Shown: positions 1 through 10,200 of the stretch, in pieces
How the letters are laid out: each line of letters starts with the position of its first letter
Numbering within the stretch: the stretch's first letter is position 1
Origin: Pagrus major
Taxonomy: Eukaryota > Chordata > Actinopteri > Spariformes > Sparidae
Direction: 5' to 3'
NCBI RefSeq assembly: GCF_040436345.1
Contig: NC_133230.1
Coordinates: forward strand, 14,580,197-14,644,196
Length of the DNA stretch: 64,000 nucleotides
Notes under the pieces: generated by a model
Database searches by the model: none
What the model was told of the DNA's origin: nothing
The model's input: only the letters and a program-made list of their open reading frames with translations
Translations under genes and position numbers: made by a program

Positions 1-12
1 TGAGTAACTAAC

Positions 13-2841
13 CTGTTTCAGAGTCGGGGGAAAGGCAGGCAGAGGATCCTGAAGGTGTCTCTGCGTGGCTCATCTGTCAAACAAACACAGTGAGTGACTC
101 AAGGTTACAACAAACAACTGAAAAACTGCTAAACTGTGTGTGTTCTGTCAGTGGATGGAAGATGTTTGACATTTCATAAAACACTTTCAAGAGCATTACA
201 CATTTGCTTTTCCTCATACCAAATGGAAACACTCACCTGCCCTGGTGGAGGCCTGTTCATGGTCTTGCGAGCCCGGTGGATCTTAGGTGGGGCAGGAGAG
301 ACAGAGGGAGACGAGGAGGCCGTGGCAGAGGAGGAAGAGGAAGAGGACGAGGAAGACGATGAAGAAGAGGAAGGAGCAGGGGCATGGACGGATTTACTGC
401 TACCAGGCCCAGAAACACTCATCTTTGCTCGGCCAGGGGACAACGATGAAGACGTAGAAGGAGAGGAGGACAACGAAGAGGCGGACATTGATGGAAGGGA
501 CTTTGCTGCATGTCCTGTAAGAGGAAGGTGAGAGCAAAGAGAAAATTCCTTAAAAACGTAATAAATAATTAGCATCACATTTAGTTTAACACAAGAAAAA
601 CCTATGAGGTTTCAAGAAACATAAGCAAAGTCTCCAGGAAATTTCGAAATTACACAAAACTCTAAAATACATGAGCAGTTAAATGTCATTAAACCAAGTA
701 CGACCGGATCAACAACTTGTAAAATTTGAGACGGATCAAATAACTCGAACAAAGAGCCACCATTTCGGTAACATCACCGAAAGCTGACTGGATCTGAGTC
801 TCACCTGCAGTAGGTTTGTTTGGAGAGGAGGAAGGCGACCACGTCTCATCCTCCTCTCCAGCTCTGGAAGCGTCCTTTCCAGGCTGCTGAGATGACAACA
901 TCGATGGCATACCACCCATTGGCTCCGTCTTCTGGGCAACAGCAGCTGAGGTGGACGCTGCATTATCTGAAAGTTTAGAGTTCTCCGTGAGTTTTTAGAA
1001 GTACCACTGACAAAACTCATACATGAATTCTGTTGATGCATCTTCTGAAAATGCACAGATCTCCCAACAGACATACCTTCTTTCACATGACTTGGTCCAG
1101 CCAATGACTCTGCTGGTGTTTCTGAGTCATTTCCTTCAAGAGGCTCCTGGCAGAGAAACAACACATGGCAGGAAAAATCATGAGAATATTCTGTCTTTTT
1201 AAAAAGCAACTGATGTTCAAGATGAGAGACAACTATATATGTTCATGTTATTGCAGTTACAATACATGTGTAACAATTTAACTATAGTTGGAGTTGTTAC
1301 ATGATCAACTATAATCTTCTACTATGTTTTGAGAATGAATCCGAAGAAATGTAGAAGTATACCTGGACACATTCACACACCAAAAATCTAGTACATGTTA
1401 AACACACCTGCTTTCATAGGTATATTAAACAATATACCAATGAAAACCTGCACTTCTTGCGCTAAAATATGTGTTACACCAGTAAGGAGTCATTCATCTA
1501 CTGCAGTTTCAGTATCAACTGGCTTTTCAAGTAGTAATGCAACATTTTATCAAACCTAACAGGATTTCAATGGATAACTAGTGTGTGAATAATAAGGGAT
1601 AACTCTTGTTTGTGGTCATTTTTTAATCTCAAACCAGAGCTGTCCACTGATTCTACAATGAAACCATCTGGTTACAGATTAGCATTAGTCTTTTAAGCAA
1701 AACAGTAACCAACAACATACTAGCCAGGATTCCCAAGGAAACAAAGTTGATACTAGGAACAGACTGATTATCTGGAGCTGATATTCAGCATTTTTTGCTA
1801 TTCTGATAGTCAATTTCTTTGTTTTTTGTGTCCGATTGCCAAGTAAATACAATTTAAAAATGTACTACTTTGGCTCTGATACAGCGTCATTTCTATGTAT
1901 GTAGTCATTTTGGGTGTGAACGGGTGGATGCCACTAGACATTTTTTCATTTGTTTTCCAGTATAAATCCGTATTAGTGACCTCCTATTGATGATGTTATT
2001 AACATGTGAATGGTCACATTAGATATAATGTGGTAACTCGCCTAGTTTAAATGACAATATATCCAGTCACCAGACACATGCACTAAATAGTTTTGTGTCA
2101 ATAAACTTAAGTTAAACTAGCATCCGATCAGTAACGTCTGTTGACGTGTTTATAACAGCCAGAAATCAGTTTTTAGTGCAGTTGCGTGACTAACTTCCGG
2201 GTTCTCCACTCCAAAATAAACCTCTCAACCAATGGCTGATCTTCTCTGATGTTACGTCACGTGCCGCCATCGGTCAATCAACTCATTCATGCCTTTTAAA
2301 CAAACCAAAGCAAGACCTTTCAGCTAACAATAGTCCTTACGATAAAAAAAGCAACGTAGATTTAAAACACTGACTGCTTACAATAATCTATTCTCACCTG
2401 GATTAACGTTATTTCATCATAATCACAGTGTGAAAAGGAGAGTTTAGCTGATTTAGCTTTGAAAACTGGTCCAAACTTCCAATCGCCTAGCGCGATAAAA
2501 GCAACACAAGAAAGATGGCTGCGCAGTGATATGAAGCAGAAAGCAATACAGGAAATAATTGAAACACTTAACAATATTAGAGTAATTAATGTTAGCTAGT
2601 TGACACAAAATTGTCACAGGCTAACGTGGCTAGCAATGTAGCACAGCTTGCAACAAAGAGCTCTAATAATCGACCAACAAGGACATTTTGAATTATGGCA
2701 GCCTGCAGCTTAATTTGCATGTTTTTGCTATGTCGGCTAACGCGTTTACAAGTGGTTAAACGGACGTGAATTCCGTTATCGTGCATTTTTTTTGCGTTGC
2801 AGTGGGTTTGCTACCTTTGTCGTTGTCTCAGATGCCGACAT
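13..2841 (-). CDS. ehmt2: G9a histone methyltransferase, N-terminal part (runs off the left edge)
   Basis: Histone H3K9 mono/dimethyltransferase of the nucleus; only the disordered N-terminal region lies here, and the ankyrin repeats and SET domain must lie beyond base 1. Coding exons in transcript order: 2841-2815 (MSASETTTK), 1146-1077 (EPLEGNDSETPAESLAG...), 966-805, 514-237, 73-13, then off the window. All junctions are GT-AG and phases agree (0, 1, 1, 0). Identification rests on the block GHAAKSLPS...GRAKMSVSG...PPKIHRARKTM, which parallels human EHMT2 GHATKSFPS...RAKMSMTG...PKVHRARKTM. A serine homopolymer sits between these blocks. Exon 1 and its ATG are the least certain part: they were chosen for the fitting phase, the GTAGCA donor and position in the CpG-bearing shared promoter. 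The gene is head-to-head with the zbtb12-like gene. Confidence 0.85.
1147..2814 (-). other. ehmt2 intron 1 (no certain gene content)
   Basis: This 1.67-kb stretch separates the presumed first coding exon of ehmt2 from exon 2. It is AT-rich without long repeats from 1150 to 2150, then holds a promoter-like motif cluster at 2193-2270. A strong donor-like site (CAG|GTGAGAAT on the minus strand) lies at 2398/2397, at the end of an open frame that would join exon 2 in phase; it may be an alternative exon. No other gene was recognised. Confidence 0.55.
2193..2270. promoter_or_regulatory. Promoter-like motif cluster inside ehmt2 intron 1
   Basis: In 78 bp there is an ETS core ACTTCCGG (2193-2200), CCAAT (2229-2233), a CRE TTACGTCA (2252-2259) overlapping an E-box CACGTG (2258-2263), and GCCGCCAT (2263-2270), whose complement ATGGCGGC is the YY1 core common at transcription starts. 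The YY1 core is oriented for transcription on the minus strand. A second AAGATGGC lies at 2512-2519 on the plus strand. Promoter activity is inferred from motif density only. Confidence 0.4.
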
Positions 2842-3130
2842 GTTTCCCGATGACGACCACCGACGTATATGAACGTGCCGCGTCATCGGCCAAGCCCCGC
2901 CCCCCCCCCCCCTGCGCGTCCATTGATTTCTTGGAGCGCTGATCGGAAGTCAGCGTGCGTACTACGCTCTTACGGCTAGCCGCGGCGAGCAGCCTCCCAC
3001 CGAAACCGATTCACAGTCAGTTTGGTGGCGACGGAGCAGCGGTTTTTGTATTTTGTTGTCACGGGATGCGCTTCCTCCAAAAAAAAAAAAAAAAAAAAAA
3101 AAGAGGCCAAAAAGTAAACAGAAATCGCGG
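2842..3130. promoter_or_regulatory. Shared head-to-head promoter region of ehmt2 and zbtb12-like
   Basis: CpG-bearing segment between the ehmt2 start codon (minus strand) and the zbtb12-like 5' UTR exon (plus strand). It contains ACGTGCCGCGTCATCGG at about 2873, a run of 13 C (2900-2912) and a run of 24 A (3079-3102). Divergent transcription from here is inferred from the gene arrangement. Confidence 0.55.
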
Positions 3131-3267
3131 TAGTAGCTGGTGGCAGCGGTGATGAGGAAACACTGCCGGCTAGCTAACGTCGCCACAGTCATCGGTTGTC
3201 CCGTCGAAACCAAACCCGGGTCGGATATTTCAGAAAGCCGGAGAGGACGTTCAACGAAAGGAAAAAG
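2960..3267 (+). other. 5' untranslated exon of the zbtb12-like gene
   Basis: The segment ends in a strong donor, GAAAAAG|GTGAGTG, at 3267/3268 and precedes the first coding exon, whose acceptor is at 4294/4295. The 5' limit is approximate, as no TATA box is evident. A 24-base A run lies within it. The intron 3268-4294 shows only an (ATT)n run at about 3769-3789 and no gene. Confidence 0.5.
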
Positions 3268-4299
3268 GTGAGTGACAGCAAAGTTTGACGATGAGTGAAA
3301 TCAGGGGCTTTTATTTGTTTTCTGTGGTCGGTCACTAAAAGAGGCCAGCAGGCTAACTAGAAGCTAAGCTAACGTCCAGACAAGTAACATCAGGCCAGAA
3401 GGAAAGGACGCAGGTATTTCAGCTGTGATCGATTTTACCCAACAACGCCATTGTATTATAACCTCCACGTTACTACTCTTATAACCTTTTAATGTCACCT
3501 GTGATATGAAATTACATTGCTGTAACACGTAGTCAATAACGTTAGCAGGTACAATGGTGTCTTTTCTTGCTCCTAGAGCTGCACTTCAATCTACTTTACC
3601 ATACTTTACTGAATAATCTGAATTAAATGGGCAATAATTGTCTTTTCTTTTGGCCATTATATGAACATTACTGCTGCTTTTTTAAATGTGCAAGGCTAGA
3701 TTATATTGCTATAGAGGGAAAATCACCAGTACATAACTATGTGCCTTAAATATCATTTTGTAGACATTATTATTATTATTATTATTATTCAGACATTGAC
3801 TTAAACAGTTTGTGATATTTGACTTCTGCCAGTCTCAAATTGAATCCACACATTGAGATATTTATTTTATTTCCAGTTGGATGATTCATGAGTATTTGGG
3901 ATGTGTTTTGTGTGTTGATGGATGCTCCAACAGTGTTTGTGTTTTCATTAAAGATTAATCCGCCAATTTTTGTCAGTAGTAAGACATTTCAGAAAACAGT
4001 AAATGATTTCAAAGAGCCCAAAGTGGTGTTTTAAATTCCTTCAACTGTCTGATCAACAGCTGGAAACCAAAAAATATTCAGCCAAATGTCATGTGATGTA
4101 GGAGAAAGTAATATAGCAAATCAAAAACATTAAAAAAAAACTTCTATTGCAATAAGTTCATATTTAAGTACAGCCATCAGATAGCTATGTGTTTTAGATC
4201 ATGTGACTATGATGTAAGAGAGACTCTTATTTGTCCCACCATTTTGCATTTTGTATCCGTTATTTGTAATGAATTCTTCCCCATTTCACTTCAGTAGAG

Positions 4300-7200
4300 A
4301 TGGAGATGCTGTGTTTCCGATTGCCGGGCCACGGCGACACGACCTTGAAGCACATGAATACACTGAGGTCCCGCCAGCACTTCTGTGACATCACCATCGT
4401 GGCCAGCAACAACCAGACTTTCAGGGGACATAAGGTGGTGCTGGCTGCCTGCTCGCCCTTCTTACGGGACCAGTTCCTCCTCAACCCGTCCCCCAAGCTT
4501 CAGGTAGGCAGATGTCACCACGCAGTCCAACTATCATTATTTGTGTCTCTGTGCTGAGTAAAAACAGTCCTTTCTTTTCACATTTTTATCCAGGTGTCAA
4601 TGCTGTACAGCTCCACAGTGGTGTGCGATCTGCTTCAGTCTTGTTACACTGGCGTCTTGCAGTTTAACCCAGAAGAGATTGTTAACTACCTGACCGCTGC
4701 CAGTTACCTACAGATGGAGCACATTGTGGAGCGCTGCCGAGGAGCACTGAAGAAGTATGTGCAGTTGAAGAACCCTGGTCCGCCAAAGGTCAGTGTCCCA
4801 AAACAATCAGTATAAATGTTTATCATTCTTTCGAGTTAATACGTACGTTGTGCAATAAATTTTCCAGATTTTTACATGTAAAACAATCAAAGTCTTAAGT
4901 GTAGAAAACGTGACAGGCTAGGGTGTTTTTATTCCAGTTTTATCCTTTGCTTTAGGGTAATATCGCTTAAATTCTTGTATGGTGTGACATGCAAAGTTTT
5001 CAATGGAGCATCTTTAACCTCTTTTTCCCACCTTTTGTATTTATAGTAAGATGCTCTCAACACTTTCATAGCTGGCAGTGATGCAACTGTCATTTTTAAG
5101 CAGTCTTTTTTTTTTCCTGATTCGTCCTTTAGATGACTTCTGAGGAGACCCAGTCTCGTCCGGTGATCGTCAGCGGTAGCATTCATTCTGTCGCATCTCC
5201 TCCCGCGGGCCGATCCTCCGCTGTGCAGGCGCACAGTCCTGTATTACACTCACTGGAGGAGAACAGCGGTGATATGTCTGCTCAGGGCAACAGTCAACAC
5301 CACGATGACGGTGCCATGCTGGATGAGCCGTGTATTAAGGTTTGTGTTCGAAAGAAAAACCTCAGATTGTGTTCTATTAGCCAGTTTTGCTTGGATATTG
5401 GTGTTCTCTCCGTTTTTCATTTATTCCAAGCTGCAAACATTAGCAGTATAAGGACAGTTCCTGATCCTGAATAGTGTCTGGTACACAAGCCAGAGAGCTC
5501 TCTCCACCGCCTTTTTCCGACTCATAAATGGTCCCGACAGACGGTCACTGAAGTGTGACAAAGGGTGATAAAGGCTGGGTCTTACAGAGGACAGGCTAAC
5601 GGGATGAAAAGGTGAAGAAGATAGCAAAGAGCACAGGATCAACACAGAAATGAGGTTGTCACGGATAATAAAAAGAATTAAAGCTGCAAGCAGCGATGAA
5701 CGGGCCCTCGCAGGCCACGCGGGTCGGGCCGTGCTGCTGTCGAGGCGTGCTCCTTACCCGGACCCATTGCCCCGTTATTGTGCGCGCATGTCTTAACTCA
5801 TAGCCAAAAAGCGGTTATGTGTTGATAATAGCGCCACCTGCTGGTGAGTTTTGGTGTGTGAGTTACAGATGCCAGTCTATACCGGCCCAATCAGTTTCAT
5901 ATCCATAAGTGTTATGGTGTGGGCACAGTGCCAATTATAAAATGAAACTGCCACCAGAGCGCCACCTAGTGTCAGATCGGTAACACCTTCGTCAGCTATC
6001 CTCAGGAGGCCATTGGCAATCAGTGTACCAAGTTTCGTGTTAAGTCGACCAACTGACGTCAAGATATAAAATACTTCAATTTAAATAGCGCCACCTAGTG
6101 GTCATGGGCCAAGATTTTGCACAGAGCCTTAGGGGCTCATGGGGAAGTAGTGTCCTGAGTTTCATGTCATTTGGACACACCAATGTGGAGATATGCAACA
6201 CTTCCTGTTTTGACCCGAATCCACAGGAAGTTGTTATTTAATAACTTGAGTATTCTTTGGCGTATCAAAATTCTTTTAATAACTTTTTGTCAGAAGGGTC
6301 CACTGATGCTGTGTGCAAAGTTTGGTGAAAATCGGTGAAATTGCCTGGGAGGAGTTCGAAAAAGTAGGTTTGTGACATTTCGCGAGCTAGCGAAAAAAAA
6401 CGCTAGGCGCAAATGGGCGTGGCCTATATCAGGAGATTCAGCAAGATTCACTGAACGTGTGGATATAAGGTTTTTGAATGTGCGACAAAGTATGTGGGAG
6501 TTATTAGGCAAAAATGGTTTGTGTTGATGATAGCGCCACCTGCTGGTCATTTTTGGTGTGTGAGTTACAGGGGCCAGTCTATACCACCCCTATGAATTTC
6601 ATATCCATAAGTGTTATGGTGTGGGCACAGTGCCAAATATAAAATGAAACTGCCACCAGAGCGCCACCTAGTGTCAGATCACTAACCCCTTTGTCAGCTG
6701 TCATCAGGAGGGCAGTGGCAATGAGTGTAACAAGTTTTGTGTTCATCCGACCAACCGATGTCGAGATATAAAATACTTCAATTTAAATAGCGCCACCTAG
6801 TTGTCATCGGCCACAATTTCGCACAGAGCCTTTGGGCCTCATGAGCAAGTAGTATCCTGAGTTTCACGTCATTTGGACAAACCAATGTGGAGATATGCAA
6901 CACTTCCTGGTTGGAACGAAATCTGCAGGAAGTTGTTTTTTAATAACTTGAGTATTTTTTTGAATATCAAAATTCTTTTGATAACTTTTTGTCAGGAGGG
7001 TCCACAGATGCTGTGTGCAAAGTTTGGTGCGAATCGGTGAAATTGCCTTGGAGGAGTTCGAAAAAGTAGGTTTGCGACATTTTGCGAGCTAGTGAAAAAA
7101 ACGCAAAGCATAAATGGGCGTGGCCTATATCAAGAGATTCAGCACAATTCACTGAACGCGTGGATATAAGGTTTTCGAAGGTGCGACAAAGTATGTGGGA

Positions 7201-10200
7201 GTTATTAGCCAAAACGCACTTTCCTTGATAATAGCGCCACCTAGTGGTGCACATTCACAACAACAACAGATTATAAAATTTTTCGCCAAGCCTAATGACT
7301 TTGCCAAATAAAATCGAGTTTTCATTCACATTCAGGCAGTGAAAAATGCGATCATTTTGGACGAAGGAATAAAATAATAATAATAATAATAATAATAATT
7401 AAAGCTGCAAGCAGCGATGAACGGGCCCTCGCAGGCCACGCGGGTCGGGCCGTGCTGCTGTCGGGGCGTGCTCCTTACCCGGACCCATTGCCCCGTTATT
7501 GTGCGCGCATGTCTTAACTGAAAGCCAAAAAGTGGTTTTGTGTTGATAATAGCGCCACCTGCTGGTGATATTTGGTGTGTGAGTTACAGATGCCAGTCTA
7601 TACCGGCCCAATCAGTTTCATATCCATAAGTGTTATGGTGTGGGCACAGTGCCAATTATAAAATGAAACTGCCACCAGAGCGCCACCTAGTGTCAGATCG
7701 GTAAGACCTTCGTCAGCTGTCCTCAGGAGGCCATTGGCAATCAGTGTACCAAGTTTCGTGTTAATCTGACCAACCAATGTCGAGATATAAAATACTTCAA
7801 TTTAAATAGCGCCACCTAGTGGTCATGGGCCAAGATTTTGCACAGAGCGTTAGGGGCTCATGGGGAAGTAGTATCCAGAGTTTCATGTCATTTGGACACA
7901 CCAATGTGGAGATATGCAACACTTCCTGTTTTGACTCGAGTCCACAGGAAGTTCTGATTTAATAACTTGAGTGTTCTTTGGCGTATCAAAATTCTTTTAA
8001 TAACTTTTTGTCAGAAGGGTCCACTGATGCTGTGTGCAAAGTTTGGTGAAAATCGGTGAAATTGCCTGGGAGGAGTTCGAAAAAGTAGGTTTGCGACATT
8101 TCGCGAGCTAGCAAAAAAAAACGCTAGGCGCAAATGGGCGTGGCCTATATCAGGAGATTCAGCAAGATTCACTGAACGCGTGGATATAAGGTTTTTGAAT
8201 GTGTGACAAAGTATGTGGGAGTTATTAGGCAAAAACGGTTTGTGTTGATGATAGCGCCACCTGCTGGTCGTTTTTGGTGTGTGAGTTACAGGGGCCGGTC
8301 TATACCACCCCTGTCAATTTCATATCCATAAGTGTTATGGTGTGGGCACAGTGCCAAATATAAAAAGAAACTGCCACCAAAGCGCCACCTAGTGTCAGAT
8401 CGGTAACACCTTTGTCAGCTATCCTCAGGAGGGCATTGGCAATGAGTGTACCAAGTTTTGTGTGAATCCGACCAACCGATGTCGAGATATAAAATACTTC
8501 AATTTAAAGAGCGCCACCTAGTGGTCGTCCACCACAATTTCGCACAGAGCCTTATGGGCTCATGGGAAAGTGGTCTCCTCAGTTTCATGTCATTTCGACA
8601 AAGCAATGTGAAGATATGCAACACTTCCTGTTTTGACCCGATTTTATAGGAAGTTGTTATTTAATAACTTGAGTATTGTTTGGAATTCCAAAATTCTTTT
8701 AATAACTTTTTGTCATGAGGGTCCCCTGATGCTGTGTGCAAAGTTTCGTGCAAATCGGTGAAATGGCCTGGGAGGAGTTCGAAAAAGTAGGTTTGCGACA
8801 TTTTGCGAGCTAGCATAAAAAACCGTAGGCGGAAATGGGCGTGGCCTATATCAAGAGATTCAGCCCGATTCACTGAACGCGTGGATATAAGGTTTTTGAA
8901 TGTGCGACAAAGTATGTGGGAGTTATTAGCCAAAACGCACTTTCCTTGATTGTAGCGCCACCAAGTGGTGAAAAATCACAACGACAACAGATTATAAAAT
9001 TTTTCGCCAAGCCTAATGTGTTTGCCAAATAAAATTGACTTTTCATTCACATTCAGGCAGTGAAAAATGCGATCATTTTGGACAAAGAAAAAAAACTAAA
9101 AATAAAAATTAAAGCTGCAAGCAGCGATGAACGGGCCCTCGCAGTCCACGCGTGTCGGGGCGTGCTGCTGTCGGGACGTGGTGCCGTCGGGGCATGCTGC
9201 TGTCGTTACATGCTGCTGTCGGGGCATGCTGCTGTCCTTACATGCCGCTGTCCGGGCATGCTGCTGTCGAGGCTTGTTCATGCAACAACTTCCATAGAGG
9301 AATCAAAACTGAAGGCAGTGAAGCTGTCATTTCGTCATTTAGCAATAAAAGCGCCACCTATTGGTCGATTTGCACGAAATTTAGTAGAAATGCTCATCCT
9401 GCCATGGAACACAATTGCCAAAAGTTTTGTGTTCATCGGACTGTATTTCATCAAGATACACAAGAATGTCTGTTTGACCACAATGCGCAGGAAATTGTTG
9501 TTTTATATTTTGGCCGTTCTGTGGACTAGCACATTTCTTTTAATAACTTTTTGTCGGGAGGGTCCACAGATGCTGTGTGCAAAGTTTGGTGCAAATTGGA
9601 AAAATTGCCTGGGAGGAGTTCGAAAAAGTAGGTTTGCGACATTTGGCGAATTTGCAAATGGAAATTCAGTGCGAACGTGGGCGTGGCCTACATCACACGG
9701 TTCGGCTGTATTCAGGGAACATATAGATATAATGTTTAACAATGTGCACCATATTATGTGGGAGTAATTAGCAAAAAACATTTTTTCTTGATAATAGCGC
9801 CACCTGCTGGTCATTTTTGGTGTGTGAGTTACAGGGGCCGGTCTATACCACCCCTATGAATTTCATATCCATAAGTGTTATGGTGTGGGCACAGTGCCAA
9901 ATCTAAAATGAAACTGCCACCAGAGCGCCACCTAGTGTCAGATCGGTAACCCCTTTGTCAGCTGTCCTCAGGAGGGCATTGGCAATGACTGTACCAAGTT
10001 TCGTGTTAATCCGACCAACCGATGTCAAGATATAAAATACTTCAATTAAAAGAGCGCCACCTAGTTGTCATGGGACAATATTTTGCACAGAGCCTTAGGG
10101 CCTCATGCGGAAGTAGGATCCTGAGTTTGACGTCATTCAGACACACCAATGTGGAGATATACAACACTTCCTGTTGTGACCCAAATCCACAGGAAGTTGT

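Noticed and set aside
136-531. 131-codon plus-strand frame rich in Glu/Asp
   Set aside because: It is the complement of the ehmt2 poly-Ser exon (237-514), which has matching splice sites and human homology on the minus strand.
9060-9767. 235-codon plus-strand frame in array copy 3
   Set aside because: It starts in the tail of copy 2 and runs through the 16-bp minisatellite; the composition follows the repeat and the frame is not kept in the other copies.
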